From Acidimicrobiales bacterium (lineage in GTDB: Bacteria > Actinomycetota > Acidimicrobiia > Acidimicrobiales > JAKAVM01), in NCBI GenBank assembly GCA_027451785.1, contig DAIDIS010000070.1:1-16772 (forward strand): DNA of 16,772 bases, read 5' to 3'. Positions 7,101 to 13,971 of this stretch are shown here, piece by piece (positions within the stretch are counted from its first letter, which is position 1; every line of letters starts with the position of its first letter). The notes below the pieces were generated by a model, which worked only from the letters and a program-made list of their open reading frames with translations, was not told the DNA's origin and ran no database searches. Both the position numbers and the translations under genes were made by a program.

Positions 7101-9344
7101 TCAGTGCGAGAAGTGGATGTGCGGGAGTATCCGGTCCAACCATGCAGGGCGATGCCACGCATGATGTCGACCAAGGCGCAGGATTACCGGCAGCAAGACG
7201 AGCCGGGCAATGAAGGCGTCGAATGCGACGGCAAGCGCAAGGATTACCCCCATCTCCTTCGGAGCCAGAGGGCCGGAGAGGGCAAAGGTCAAAAAGACAG
7301 CGATCATGACCGCCGCTGCGGATACGACCACCCGCCCGGACGTCCCCACCGAGCCCGTCATGGCATGTTCAGGGTCGGGGTTAGCTTCGTAACGCTCCTT
7401 CGCAGTTGACAGTAGGAACAAGGTGTAATCCATGGCGACCCCGAAAACCATCGCGCCGAAGAACAGTGGCCCCCATGCGTCAATGAACCCCTGTGGGGCG
7501 AAGCCGAGTATCCCCGAGAGATGCCCGTCCTGGAAGATCAGGCGAGCGATCCCGAACGCGGCAGCCACGGAAAGGGCAGTGACTGCAACTCCGGCTAGAG
7601 CAATGAGCGGTGCGCCCAAGGCCAAGAGCAAAAGCACGAAGCCCATCACCGCCAGGATTCCGAACACGATCGGAGTTCGCCCGGCCAGTGCGCGCTGGAG
7701 GTCATAGTTTTCGGCCGCAGCCCCACCTACCAGGCTGCCGGACGGTAGCGCATGGCGAAGACCGGAGATCGTTGCCCCGGTAGCACCTGCCGAAGGCCCG
7801 GTGGCAGGAATCACTTGGTCGAGTGCCCAGCGGTGCGAGATGCTCCCAGGCATAGTCGCTGCGATTCCGGGAAACCGTCTCAAAGTGGCAAGTGCGGCCT
7901 GTTGGCTCTGAGCAGGGACTACGACGTCCAACGTTCCCGGTGCCCCAGGGCCGAAAGCTTTGGTCACCTGGTCGTATCCGATGCGGGCATTGGCAGTGGC
8001 AGGAATGATGGTGATTGAGGGCATCGATGTTCTAAGACCGAACAACGGAACAGTCGCGACGGCAAGTACCGCCAGAGCCGCTATTGCTGCGGGGATCGGG
8101 TGTCGCCAAAGTGCCCTTGCCCAAGCGTGAAGCCTTTGCTCCAGTCGGTGACCGTGCGGATGAACTGTCTTTGATGGCTGTGTCTCGCTAAGGCCTTGGA
8201 GGGCTTTGTGGCGGCGGAACTGGATGCGGCCGGAATCGACCCGGGGACCGAGCTTGCCCAAGACCGCAGGCAACAAAGTGAGTGTCGCCGCGAGAACGGC
8301 AGCGACGGCGACCATGATGCCCAGGGCCATCGAGCGGAAAGCAGGGCTTGGAACGAGCAAAATTGCAGCGAGCGATGCGAGCACAGTTGCAGCGGAGAAC
8401 GCGACTGCCTTGCCTGCTGTGGCCATAGTCTCAGCGACGGAGTCGATTACGGTCTGTCGACTGATGCCCTTGCCGAGATCACCTGTGGTGGACGCTCGGC
8501 GGTGTAGCGCAGATCGAAACCGGACAACCAGAAAGAGCGCGTAGTCGATGCCAAGAGCGAGAGCGAACATGAGCGCAAAATTCAGTGCCCAGATCGAAAC
8601 GGGCGCCACCTTGTCTGCCAGCACCAATGCTCCGGCTGCCACCAGTAGACCAACCAACGTGAGCATGAGCGGAAGCCCGGCGGCAACCAGACTGCCGAAT
8701 GCGATCACGAGAATCGCCATCGTCACAGGCCACGAGAGCATCTCCGAGCGCATCATCGCCGAATGGTTGGCGGAGTTGAAATCGGCCCATAGCGCACTAT
8801 CTCCCGTCAAGGTTGCGGTAACGGAGGAAGTGCCGGTCTTTGATACCGGCGAAGCCAGGCTTTCGGCGGCCTTGACCATAGTGTTCGTGTCTGCAGCGGC
8901 ACCAGCAGTGATGATTGCCGTGTGCCCGTCAGGAGAGATTGAAGTGCCCGGCTGCGGAGGGACAACGACGGAAACGCGACGATCAGCTTGAAGTAGGCGC
9001 GTGACTCTTCTGATAACCGACTGTCCTGTCGGGTCGGTTGAGATCGGTGAGCGGTGGTCTACGATCACCACTTGCAGAGCGCTTGAGCCGAGCCCAGCGA
9101 AATCCCGCTGGATGATGTTGCGAGCCGCGACCGACTGGCTGGTCGAGTCCTGCCACCCGGCCCCCGCGAGCGCCGACTGAACCTGTGGAGCAAAGAACCC
9201 GAAGCCAATCACCACCACGACCCAAGAAAGCAGTACCACCTTCAGATGTGAAGCCGTCCATGCTCCTAGGCGAACCATCGTGCCTTGAGGTTTGTGTGAT
9301 GGCTCGGCGCTCTTGACGATGGGTTCGGCAAGGGTCATCTCCAT
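7101..9344 (-). CDS. MmpL/RND-superfamily membrane transporter
   Basis: A 747-residue MMPL protein, probably with 12 helices: one N-terminal helix (about 35-52), a large outer loop to about 195, a helix bundle, a helix near 415, a second outer loop and a second bundle. The two half-repeats each carry the typical aspartate-tyrosine motif of the proton path: LGIDYALFLVVRFR near residue 265 and GVAMDYTLFLLSTAKERYEA near residue 638. Family members export lipids, siderophores or drugs; the cargo is unknown here. The ATG is preceded by AGGAGA with an eight-base gap. It lies 48 bases after the arsR stop, so the two are probably one operon under ArsR control. It converges on the L,D-transpeptidase gene with a gap of 51 bases and no clear terminator between them. 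Confidence 0.92.
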   Translation of the reverse strand: MEMTLAEPIVKSAEPSHKPQGTMVRLGAWTASHLKVVLLSWVVVVIGFGFFAPQVQSALAGAGWQDSTSQSVAARNIIQRDFAGLGSSALQVVIVDHRSPISTDPTGQSVIRRVTRLLQADRRVSVVVPPQPGTSISPDGHTAIITAGAAADTNTMVKAAESLASPVSKTGTSSVTATLTGDSALWADFNSANHSAMMRSEMLSWPVTMAILVIAFGSLVAAGLPLMLTLVGLLVAAGALVLADKVAPVSIWALNFALMFALALGIDYALFLVVRFRSALHRRASTTGDLGKGISRQTVIDSVAETMATAGKAVAFSAATVLASLAAILLVPSPAFRSMALGIMVAVAAVLAATLTLLPAVLGKLGPRVDSGRIQFRRHKALQGLSETQPSKTVHPHGHRLEQRLHAWARALWRHPIPAAIAALAVLAVATVPLFGLRTSMPSITIIPATANARIGYDQVTKAFGPGAPGTLDVVVPAQSQQAALATLRRFPGIAATMPGSISHRWALDQVIPATGPSAGATGATISGLRHALPSGSLVGGAAAENYDLQRALAGRTPIVFGILAVMGFVLLLLALGAPLIALAGVAVTALSVAAAFGIARLIFQDGHLSGILGFAPQGFIDAWGPLFFGAMVFGVAMDYTLFLLSTAKERYEANPDPEHAMTGSVGTSGRVVVSAAAVMIAVFLTFALSGPLAPKEMGVILALAVAFDAFIARLVLLPVILRLGRHHAWHRPAWLDRILPHIHFSH

Positions 9345-9392
9345 TGTCTGTTTCTCCTGGGTGCGTTGATGTCGGGGTTGGTTGATATTGCT

Positions 9393-9728
9393 TTAGGGAG
9401 TGAGCAAAGAGTCGAGCTCAGCCACCTGGCGCCTGATGCTGCCGCAGACTTGTTCGCAAAGTCTGAATAGCGTTTCGTCCGCGATCGAGAAACTCGAACG
9501 ATTTCCATGCTTGGCGCGCCGGACCATCCCTGAGTCCAGCAGGAGTCCCAGATGCTTCGAGACGTTTTGTTGGGAGGCGCCCGTAGCCGCCTGCAAATCA
9601 GCAACGGTTGCTGGGCCGTCGCGGAGTGCGTCCAATAGCCTGATGCGCGTGGGCTCGCCAAGGATTCGGAACCTCTGAGCGATTACCTCCACCAGTTGGT
9701 CCGGGATGGGTCTCGGAAGTGCGGGCAC
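9393..9728 (-). CDS. ArsR-family winged-helix repressor
   Basis: A small dimeric winged-helix regulator (111 aa from the chosen GTG). It carries the recognition helix GASQQNVSKHLGLLLDSGMV and the wing RRAKHGNRSSFSIAD. The C-terminal helix has two cysteines (LCEQVC), which could serve thiol or metal sensing, but the classic ELCVCDL metal motif is absent. The frame can be read back to a TTG at 9755, but that start would lie inside the operator. The GTG at 9728 begins exactly seven bases after a TACTAT -10 box and has no Shine-Dalgarno site, so the mRNA is probably leaderless. It is followed by the MmpL gene, its likely target together with itself. Confidence 0.9.
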   Translation of the reverse strand: MPALPRPIPDQLVEVIAQRFRILGEPTRIRLLDALRDGPATVADLQAATGASQQNVSKHLGLLLDSGMVRRAKHGNRSSFSIADETLFRLCEQVCGSIRRQVAELDSLLTP

Positions 9729-9735
9729 GCCGAAG

Positions 9736-9767
9736 ATAGTAACACAACTATACAACTGTACAGTTGT
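9736..9767 (-). promoter_or_regulatory. arsR-mmpL promoter and ArsR operator
   Basis: On the minus strand TACTAT (complement of 9736-9741) stands seven bases before the arsR GTG and serves as the -10; the -35 is weak. ACAACTGTACAGTTGT at 9752-9767 is a perfect 16-bp palindrome over the -35 area. An extra half-site ACAACTAT (9744-9751) directly precedes it, giving three eight-base half-sites in a row. Binding here would block transcription of arsR and the exporter. Confidence 0.65.
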
Positions 9768-9999
9768 GAAATCCTGAGATGGAACTTTCGGTTGGCAGGT
9801 TCAGGATGGTAGGAGTGGCTCAGATCGACAATTCCTTACGAAGCCGCAGTATTGAAAGTAGGCCGGGCAGCCAATATGTAAAAGGGGCAGCGAACATGCG
9901 AAAGGGTCAATCAACTTACGGCAGCACGGTAATAGAATCTGGGGTCTAGTTGTCCTGTTCTGCCTTGTTGGACCACCGATTCACGAAGGAACTGCCCTG
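9768..9999. other. Intergenic region with a 22-bp direct repeat before the MauD-like gene
   Basis: This 232-base gap separates arsR from the plus-strand cluster and should hold the promoter of the latter. Two direct repeats lie at 9865-9886 and 9885-9906, with a 20-base period. They share 18 of 22 positions, each beginning GGGCAGC, with ATG in the middle and ending AAAGGG. A possible -10 (TAGAAT, 9932-9937) has no convincing -35. AAGGA lies nine bases before the ATG at 10000. No gene is seen in it. Confidence 0.45.
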
Positions 10000-10824
10000 A
10001 TGATGGCACTTGTGACCATCGAAACCGTGCTTATAGCGCTTCTCGCCATTCTCGTCATCGGGCTGCTGCGTAGCCACGCTGAGATTCTTTCCAAGCTTCA
10101 CGAACTCGGAGCCGGAGTCGGTTCCGGAGATACTGACCCTGTCGTGAACGTTCCAGCGCCACAGCGACTGGACAGAGGTGGCCGGACCGGCGCAAGCGTG
10201 GAAAGGCTTACACCTGTTGATATTTCGGGGGTTACTGTGGGTGGAGATGCGATTGCGGTAGGGGTCACAGGATCGACGCACAGGACTTTATTGGCCTTCC
10301 TTTCGAGTGGCTGCTCAACTTGTTCGGGATTCTGGAAGGCCTTCCGGCTTGAAGGTGGTGTCTTGGGTGGGTCGGTGGTGCCAGGTCTGGGTGGTGCGCG
10401 GTTAGTGATCGTCACACGGGACCCATCCGAGGAAAGCATTACTGCACTGGGCAATCTCGTTCCCTCAAAAACCGTTGTTGTTATGTCGACCAAGGCTTGG
10501 AGCGACTACGCGGTACCGGCCTCGCCGTACTTCGTGTTCGTCGACGGCCCTAGTTCTTCGATTGTCGGGGAAGGTACCGCTGCGACTTGGGACCAAGTCC
10601 AACGCTTGGTTTCGTTGTCATTTGCGGACGAGGGAGGGGCTAATGGCGCAACCCGGAAAACGATGCCGGGTGCGCGTATGCAGGCCCCTGGGGATCCACC
10701 CAACTCACTTTCCGGCCCAGAGCGTGAGCTGCGAAATGACATGGAACTGGCTCGGGCGGGAATCCTTCCCGGAGACCCCTCCCTCTATGCCAAGGACATC
10801 GGCGAAGTCTTCCCTAACGTATGA
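10000..10824 (+). CDS. MauD/TlpA-like membrane-anchored thioredoxin-fold protein
   Basis: A 274-residue protein with one N-terminal membrane helix (about 4-23), a polar linker and a thioredoxin-like domain facing outward. The active site is CSTC (Cys105-Cys108) after the strand TLLAFLSSG, and the cis-proline element is VPASPYFVFVDG (about 172-183). The pattern of anchor, GCxxC and ASPYFVFVDG resembles MauD, which helps form disulfides in the methylamine dehydrogenase light chain, and related thiol oxidoreductases. The region beyond about residue 215 is a polar tail of unknown purpose. Its stop overlaps the next ATG by four bases (ATGA), so it is co-translated with the downstream genes. Reading it as part of a disulfide-making relay is inference from the neighbours. 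Confidence 0.85.
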   Translation: MMALVTIETVLIALLAILVIGLLRSHAEILSKLHELGAGVGSGDTDPVVNVPAPQRLDRGGRTGASVERLTPVDISGVTVGGDAIAVGVTGSTHRTLLAFLSSGCSTCSGFWKAFRLEGGVLGGSVVPGLGGARLVIVTRDPSEESITALGNLVPSKTVVVMSTKAWSDYAVPASPYFVFVDGPSSSIVGEGTAATWDQVQRLVSLSFADEGGANGATRKTMPGARMQAPGDPPNSLSGPERELRNDMELARAGILPGDPSLYAKDIGEVFPNV

Positions 10825-11279
10825 CGAGGCTCGCTGCACACAGTATCGACGTCGAACTACCCAACGGTTGGGATGGTTCGATCTACAGCAGAAATAGTGA
10901 TCCCAGTACGGTCGCGATGCCCATAATGCATTTGGCAACATTCCCTCTCCCCGTTCAACGTGGGGACTTCGGAGGTGGTGCGGTTGAGTTAATGGGTTCC
11001 GATGACGTTTTCGTTTCGTTGTTTGAGTATGGCCCAGAGTCCGTGTCCCAGCCTTTGTTCCGCGGATTGGGAATGAATCTGCCACTGTCGCCTAGGCAAT
11101 TCAACCCGTCTGGGCTGCAGCGAGTAATTCGGGGTCAGGCCGGGTACCAGAGGTTCTTTCAGGAGGCTGGAAGGGCTTTTTGCCTTTATGTCGTGATTGG
11201 AAGCGTCTTCAATGCAACGAGACTTGCTCGGCAGGCAACGAACGCACTTTCGTCGGTAAGGATTGGGGTTCCAGCTTGA
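10821..11279 (+). CDS. Conserved protein of unknown function linked to MauE
   Basis: A 152-residue protein without a signal peptide or membrane helix. It starts with ELPNGWDGSIYSR, has a central glycine-rich stretch (FPLPVQRGDFGGGAVELM) and ends with RFFQEAGRAFCLYVVIGS, which contains its only cysteine. The pattern looks like a compact alpha/beta domain. I recall similar proteins next to MauE-like genes in actinobacteria, but no function that I could name. The start overlaps the MauD-like stop as ATGA, and the end overlaps the MauE TTG start as TTGA. This tight coupling suggests that it works with these two proteins, perhaps as an accessory on the inner face of the membrane. Confidence 0.75.
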   Translation: MTRLAAHSIDVELPNGWDGSIYSRNSDPSTVAMPIMHLATFPLPVQRGDFGGGAVELMGSDDVFVSLFEYGPESVSQPLFRGLGMNLPLSPRQFNPSGLQRVIRGQAGYQRFFQEAGRAFCLYVVIGSVFNATRLARQATNALSSVRIGVPA

Positions 11280-11803
11280 CGATTGCGGTAAGCGGTTTTG
11301 CCTTCATGGGGGCGCTTTTGGTTATTGCGGCTGCGGCAGCCAAAGTATTCCGCCCCGGAAACACGACTAACGCATTGAGGGCTGGGGGAATTCCTTTGGG
11401 GAAAGCAGCCGTCAGGATCGGGGCAATCATCGAAGGTGCGATCGGCATCGGTTCGCTGGTTGGCGGAAGGTTGCCTATTGAGATGCTCGCAATTTCGTAT
11501 GCAGGATTCGCTTTGTTCGTGGCCTGGGCGCTCTTCAAAGGCTCTCCTTTAAGCAGCTGTGGGTGTTTCGGGGAGGCTGACTCGCCTCCGAGTATCACCC
11601 ATGTAGTTGTGAACTTGTTTTTCTTCGGGAGTGCGGCGTGGGCAGCAAGCCTTCCGGAGAAGGGGAATCTTGTTGAGAGTGCCATCCATCAGAGTTGGTG
11701 GGGCGTGCCATATTTTGCAGAAGTGGCCGTCGGGACTCTGCTTGCCTATTCGGTGATGGTGGAGCTTCCTCGAATTCGGGGTGTCTTGAGGATGGCGAAA
11801 TGA
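11276..11803 (+). CDS. MauE-like membrane protein
   Basis: A membrane protein of about 175 residues with four or more helices in the MauE/DoxX-like group. The family signature is SSCGCFGEADSPPSITHVVV after the third helix, whose cysteine pair is thought to take part in redox exchange across the membrane. MauE is required for disulfide formation or cofactor maturation in methylamine dehydrogenase. The frame is open from 11180, but the first 32 residues of that reading are polar and lie inside the previous gene. The TTG at 11276, forming a TTGA overlap with the previous stop and placed just before the first hydrophobic helix, is the most plausible start, although a GTG or ATG is lacking there. 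Confidence 0.82.
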   Translation: MTIAVSGFAFMGALLVIAAAAAKVFRPGNTTNALRAGGIPLGKAAVRIGAIIEGAIGIGSLVGGRLPIEMLAISYAGFALFVAWALFKGSPLSSCGCFGEADSPPSITHVVVNLFFFGSAAWAASLPEKGNLVESAIHQSWWGVPYFAEVAVGTLLAYSVMVELPRIRGVLRMAK

Positions 11804-11840
11804 CGATTAGGTTCTGTAGCGTCCCAGACGGAGCAGATCA

Positions 11841-12836
11841 ATGAGCCGCTGGCTTGCCGACCAGGCATCGGGGATCCTGGCTTCACGGACGTCTCGGAGG
11901 GGGTTCTTGGCCCGATCAGCGCTTGTGGGGTCTGCGCTTGCGATTGCGCCGAAGGAATATATTCTGAAGCCGATCAGCGCCTACCAGGCGATATGTGGCT
12001 GCGGGAATATGGGGTGCGACTGCGGGGCACCATGCTGTAATGGTTACACTCAGTTTTGCTGCTCGATCAATGGCGGATTCAACTCCTGTCCCTCCGGGAC
12101 ATTTCTCGGTGGATGGTGGAAAGCGGATGGCTCGACTTATTGTGACGGACCCCGTTACTACATGGACTGCAATGCGTATTGCTCTTGCGGGGGCGGGGGT
12201 TATGGGTCTTTTTGCGACCCTTCGTGTGACGGGCTTTCGTGCGAGTGTGCCGGGGGGACTTGCGACAATATGCACATCGGCTGCGCACAGTTCCGCTATG
12301 GGCAGTGCCACCAGGAGATCCCTACCTCGGGGCGCATCCTGTGTCGTGTCGTGTCTTGCACCCCTCCGTGGGAGATTGACGACACATGCACAACAACCCT
12401 TGCTGTCGACCAAGACACCGCCGAGCAGAACGCCCCCTGCCTGCAAAGCTCGCCCGTCATATTGGTGTCCAATGTGACCTTCCCAGCTTTTGCATCTCTC
12501 CCGAATGCATTGCGACACACTGGACCCGGCGGTTCTGGAACTGGGACTGTCCCTGTGGGAGCCGGGGGGACTGGGACTGGCGCCATACCTACCGCCGAAG
12601 GTTATTGGCTCGTAAAGTCCAGCGGCGACGTGTACTCCTTCGGGGATGCCGTCTACCACGGAGCAATCGGACAGGTGAATCCAAGCATCCCGCCGGGAGG
12701 TGCCAACTCGGCCACATTGTCACAGCCGATCGTCGGCATTGCCGTCACCGCTACTGGTAACGGCTACTGGATCGCGTCCGGCGACGGAGGAGTATTTGCA
12801 TTTGGCGATGCCCCGTTCTTCGGGTCAGAGAAGTGA
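11841..12836 (+). CDS. Tat-exported Cys-rich protein, methylamine dehydrogenase light-chain-like, with C-terminal GYWLV repeats
   Basis: A 331-residue exported protein. The Tat signal is SRRGFLARSALVGSALAIAP (about 18-37). Residues 52-200 carry 24 cysteines in a pattern like the light chain of methylamine dehydrogenase, with SCPSGTFLGGWW (82-93) matching the region of the first TTQ tryptophan. The second TTQ tryptophan precedes a cysteine in the true enzyme; here the matching place appears to be HIGC (145-148), with glycine, and the only later candidate is Trp177 (PPWEID). So TTQ may not form. A Gly/Thr/Pro linker (about 228-250) leads to two repeats, GYWLVKSSGDVYSFGDA and GYWIASGDGGVFAFGDA, a type frequent in surface proteins of Acidimicrobiia. 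GGAG precedes the ATG. No heavy-chain gene is in the window. A role as a disulfide-rich extracellular protein is inferred. Confidence 0.82.
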   Translation: MSRWLADQASGILASRTSRRGFLARSALVGSALAIAPKEYILKPISAYQAICGCGNMGCDCGAPCCNGYTQFCCSINGGFNSCPSGTFLGGWWKADGSTYCDGPRYYMDCNAYCSCGGGGYGSFCDPSCDGLSCECAGGTCDNMHIGCAQFRYGQCHQEIPTSGRILCRVVSCTPPWEIDDTCTTTLAVDQDTAEQNAPCLQSSPVILVSNVTFPAFASLPNALRHTGPGGSGTGTVPVGAGGTGTGAIPTAEGYWLVKSSGDVYSFGDAVYHGAIGQVNPSIPPGGANSATLSQPIVGIAVTATGNGYWIASGDGGVFAFGDAPFFGSEK

Positions 12837-12879
12837 TAGGACAGCGGGCCTCTAGCACCCTGGAGAAAGGGACGAACCA

Positions 12880-13647
12880 ATGAACGGAATCCTGTTTGCG
12901 ATGGCGATCGTTTCGACCTTGGCCGCAGCGGCTCGTTCAACCTGGTCGCCCTGTGGGTGGTCAATGCTATCCACGTTGACGCCCCTTGGAGAGCAAGGGC
13001 GAGGAAGGAACTGGGCCGCAACAGCCAGATGGTTCCTGGCAGGATCCATGATCGGCGGAGTGGTGTTGGGGGTGATGATGGCGATCTTCACTACGATCCT
13101 GCCGGCAATGAGTGCAGGCTCACGGCTTGGGATAGCAGGAGTTCTTGCGTTGGTGGGTTCGGCCTCGGATGCACAATTGGGAGGGTTCCGTTTGCCCATC
13201 CACCGGCGCCAAGTCAACGAGGACTGGCTCGACGCCTACCGGCCTTGGGTTTATGCGGGCGGGTTTGGCTGGCAGATCGGAGTTGGCTTCGCGACTTTCA
13301 TAACGACAGCAGCGGTTTATCTCATGGTCGTTCTGGCTGTTCTTACGGCGAGCCCCGCAGCTGCTCTGGCTCTTGGAGTAGCTTTCGGTTTGACCCGTGG
13401 CTTGGCGGTGTACTTGGGTCGAAACCTCAGAACGCCTGAAGCGCTTCGCAGGTTTCACCGTTCCTTCGAGAGGACTGGCCCTGTATCAAGGAAGTTGGTC
13501 ATAGGCCTGCAGGTGGTCATCGGGCTCGTTGCCCTTGGTGCCACTGTTCCGGCGGTAATTTGGGTTTCAATCGTTACTATCACAATCGTTTCCGTGCTGA
13601 CCCGTGTGTTGTCCCAGAAGCGGACAGTCGAAAGCTTGGTCAACTAA
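12880..13647 (+). CDS. Polytopic membrane protein, possibly CcdA/DsbD-like
   Basis: A 255-residue membrane protein with about six hydrophobic segments. Near the N terminus it has STWSPCGWSMLSTLTPLGE (about 20-38), which recalls the SPC motif at the first helix of CcdA/DsbD electron carriers. The cytosolic loops include HRRQVNEDWLDAYRPWVYAGG and NLRTPEALRRFHRSFERTG. Only one obvious motif cysteine is seen, whereas CcdA uses two, so the likeness may be structural only. The ATG has GAAAGGG eight bases before it. It lies 43 bases after the Cys-rich protein gene and ends the cluster. A role in moving electrons, or in handling the Cys-rich partner, is a guess from context. Confidence 0.6.
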   Translation: MNGILFAMAIVSTLAAAARSTWSPCGWSMLSTLTPLGEQGRGRNWAATARWFLAGSMIGGVVLGVMMAIFTTILPAMSAGSRLGIAGVLALVGSASDAQLGGFRLPIHRRQVNEDWLDAYRPWVYAGGFGWQIGVGFATFITTAAVYLMVVLAVLTASPAAALALGVAFGLTRGLAVYLGRNLRTPEALRRFHRSFERTGPVSRKLVIGLQVVIGLVALGATVPAVIWVSIVTITIVSVLTRVLSQKRTVESLVN

Positions 13648-13971
13648 CGGGAGCGCATTCGGGATCCACCGAGGACGGCGGTGAATAGTTAGGTTCTACT
13701 GGTCGGGACCGGCATATGTATGTCATTGCTGGTCCTAGTTGGAGAATGCAGCTCAATTTGAAAGTGGATCCAGAAACTGTTTGATCCAGAGCTAACTCGG
13801 GTAGAAAGTATTGACGAAGGGAAATCCGAGTCGCTAGCCGTTTTGAGACAATGTCGAACACGTCGTGCCGCGAGAGGAGTCCGGGTAGGTATTTGCACGG
13901 CCTTGCATAGAGTTCTCACTCCGCTCCGAAGCCTAGTTCCCTATGCGCGTGGGCAGGTTTGACGATAACAG
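13648..13971. other. Intergenic region between the Cys-rich protein cluster and the phosphatase gene
   Basis: These 324 bases hold no convincing gene. Near the left side is a hairpin that may end the upstream cluster (listed separately). Two TTGACG boxes, at 13811-13816 and 13959-13964, could be -35 elements for the phosphatase gene, but neither has a convincing -10 at 16-18 bases. Confidence 0.4.
13706..13735 (+). terminator. Possible transcription-terminating hairpin
   Basis: GGACCGGCA (13706-13714) pairs with TGCTGGTCC (13727-13735), giving nine base pairs with one G-T wobble around a 12-base loop. It lies about 60 bases after the stop of the last cluster gene. There is no T-run after it, so it is a weak candidate for an intrinsic terminator. 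Confidence 0.35.

Noticed and set aside
9729..9755. ArsR start at TTG 9755
   Set aside because: These codons lie inside the promoter and operator, and the added residues do not fit the family N terminus.
9896..9949. 17-aa ORF with AAAGGGG upstream in the arsR/MauD intergenic region
   Set aside because: It is very short, lies inside the direct repeat and has no recognisable feature.
11180..11275. MauE reading frame starting at the ATG at 11180
   Set aside because: It would overlap the previous gene by 100 bases and add a polar, cysteine-containing leader before the first helix; the TTG at 11276 fits better.
11916..12659. 247-aa minus-strand ORF opposite the Cys-rich protein gene
   Set aside because: It is a shadow of the plus-strand gene, low in complexity and without recognisable domains, while the plus frame has a Tat signal and a family pattern.
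10000..13647. A functional methylamine dehydrogenase operon
   Set aside because: No heavy-chain, MauG or amicyanin gene is present in the window and the second TTQ tryptophan is not evident.
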